Positions 63,984 through 64,000 of a DNA stretch of 64,000 nt are shown here, piece by piece. Position 1 is the stretch's first letter. Every line of letters starts with the position of its first letter. The notes under the pieces are model-generated. The model had not been told where the DNA came from. It saw nothing but the letters and a program-made list of their open reading frames with translations, and did no database searches. The stretch lies in NCBI GenBank assembly GCA_035048495.1, contig CM068552.1:17236753-17300752 (forward strand), in the 5' to 3' direction. This stretch comes from Euptelea pleiosperma. Lineage: Eukaryota > Streptophyta > Magnoliopsida > Ranunculales > Eupteleaceae. A program made the translations under genes and the position numbers.

Positions 63984-64000
63984 GTTGCAGCAGTTTTGCT

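Noticed and set aside
56242..63988. Target duplication of the large gypsy element
   Set aside because: attgt and gttgc agree at only 3 of 5 positions, which is not enough to call.

Overview
This window comes from a flowering-plant nuclear genome with a high load of transposable elements. It has spliced plant genes, a chloroplast-targeted enzyme, a plant-type receptor kinase, and every common class of plant transposon. The very long, transposon-packed introns would suit a large genome such as a magnoliid or other early-diverging angiosperm, but that placement is a guess. I could support only two protein-coding host genes.

Host genes. (1) A single-exon CRINKLY4-related receptor kinase, closest in my reading to Arabidopsis CCR4, lies on the + strand with its CDS at 13465-15801. 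(2) A chloroplast adenylate kinase, the AMK2 orthologue, lies on the - strand. Its CDS has seven exons between 46100 and 18662 and can be read without a break (305 codons). All six introns are phase 0. Intron 2 (about 13.0 kb) and intron 6 (about 11.4 kb) hold most of the LINEs. Intron 5 has a GC-AG boundary. The two genes are convergent neighbours; in Arabidopsis the corresponding loci are numbered consecutively (At5g47840 and At5g47850), so this looks like old microsynteny.

Layout. 1-2.1 kb: LINE tail, a hAT-type MITE and an RTE-like LINE relic. 2.1-13 kb: intergenic DNA rich in a foldback MITE family, hAT-like MITEs and SINE-like copies. 13.4-15.8 kb: CCR4. 15.8-18.6 kb: spacer with a cluster of hairpins. 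18.66-46.1 kb: AMK2. Its intron 6 contains an antisense LINE (19.8-27.9 kb), split by a tandem array of miniature LTR retrotransposons (24.64-26.26 kb) that itself holds a reversed element and a MITE, and then a copia 3' end with LTR. Its intron 2 contains a decayed hAT transposase gene split by a solo copia LTR, a reversed copia 3' end, and a second LINE (38.07-43.84 kb) split by a solo Ty3/gypsy LTR that carries a further small LINE insert. 46.3-50.8 kb: AMK2 promoter, foldback MITEs and a 1-kb near-palindrome. 50.87-56.02 kb: a non-coding LTR retrotransposon on the - strand with two minisatellite arrays. 56.25-63.98 kb: a decayed chromovirus-type Ty3/gypsy element on the + strand with an antisense solo LTR inside it.

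No CRISPR array, rRNA gene or intact tRNA gene was seen. No intact autonomous transposon was found; every transposon ORF carries stops or frameshifts. The most informative structures are the nested insertions with readable target-site duplications, the tandem miniature-LTR array, the foldback MITE family, and the survival of a readable AMK2 gene across 27 kb of transposon-filled DNA.
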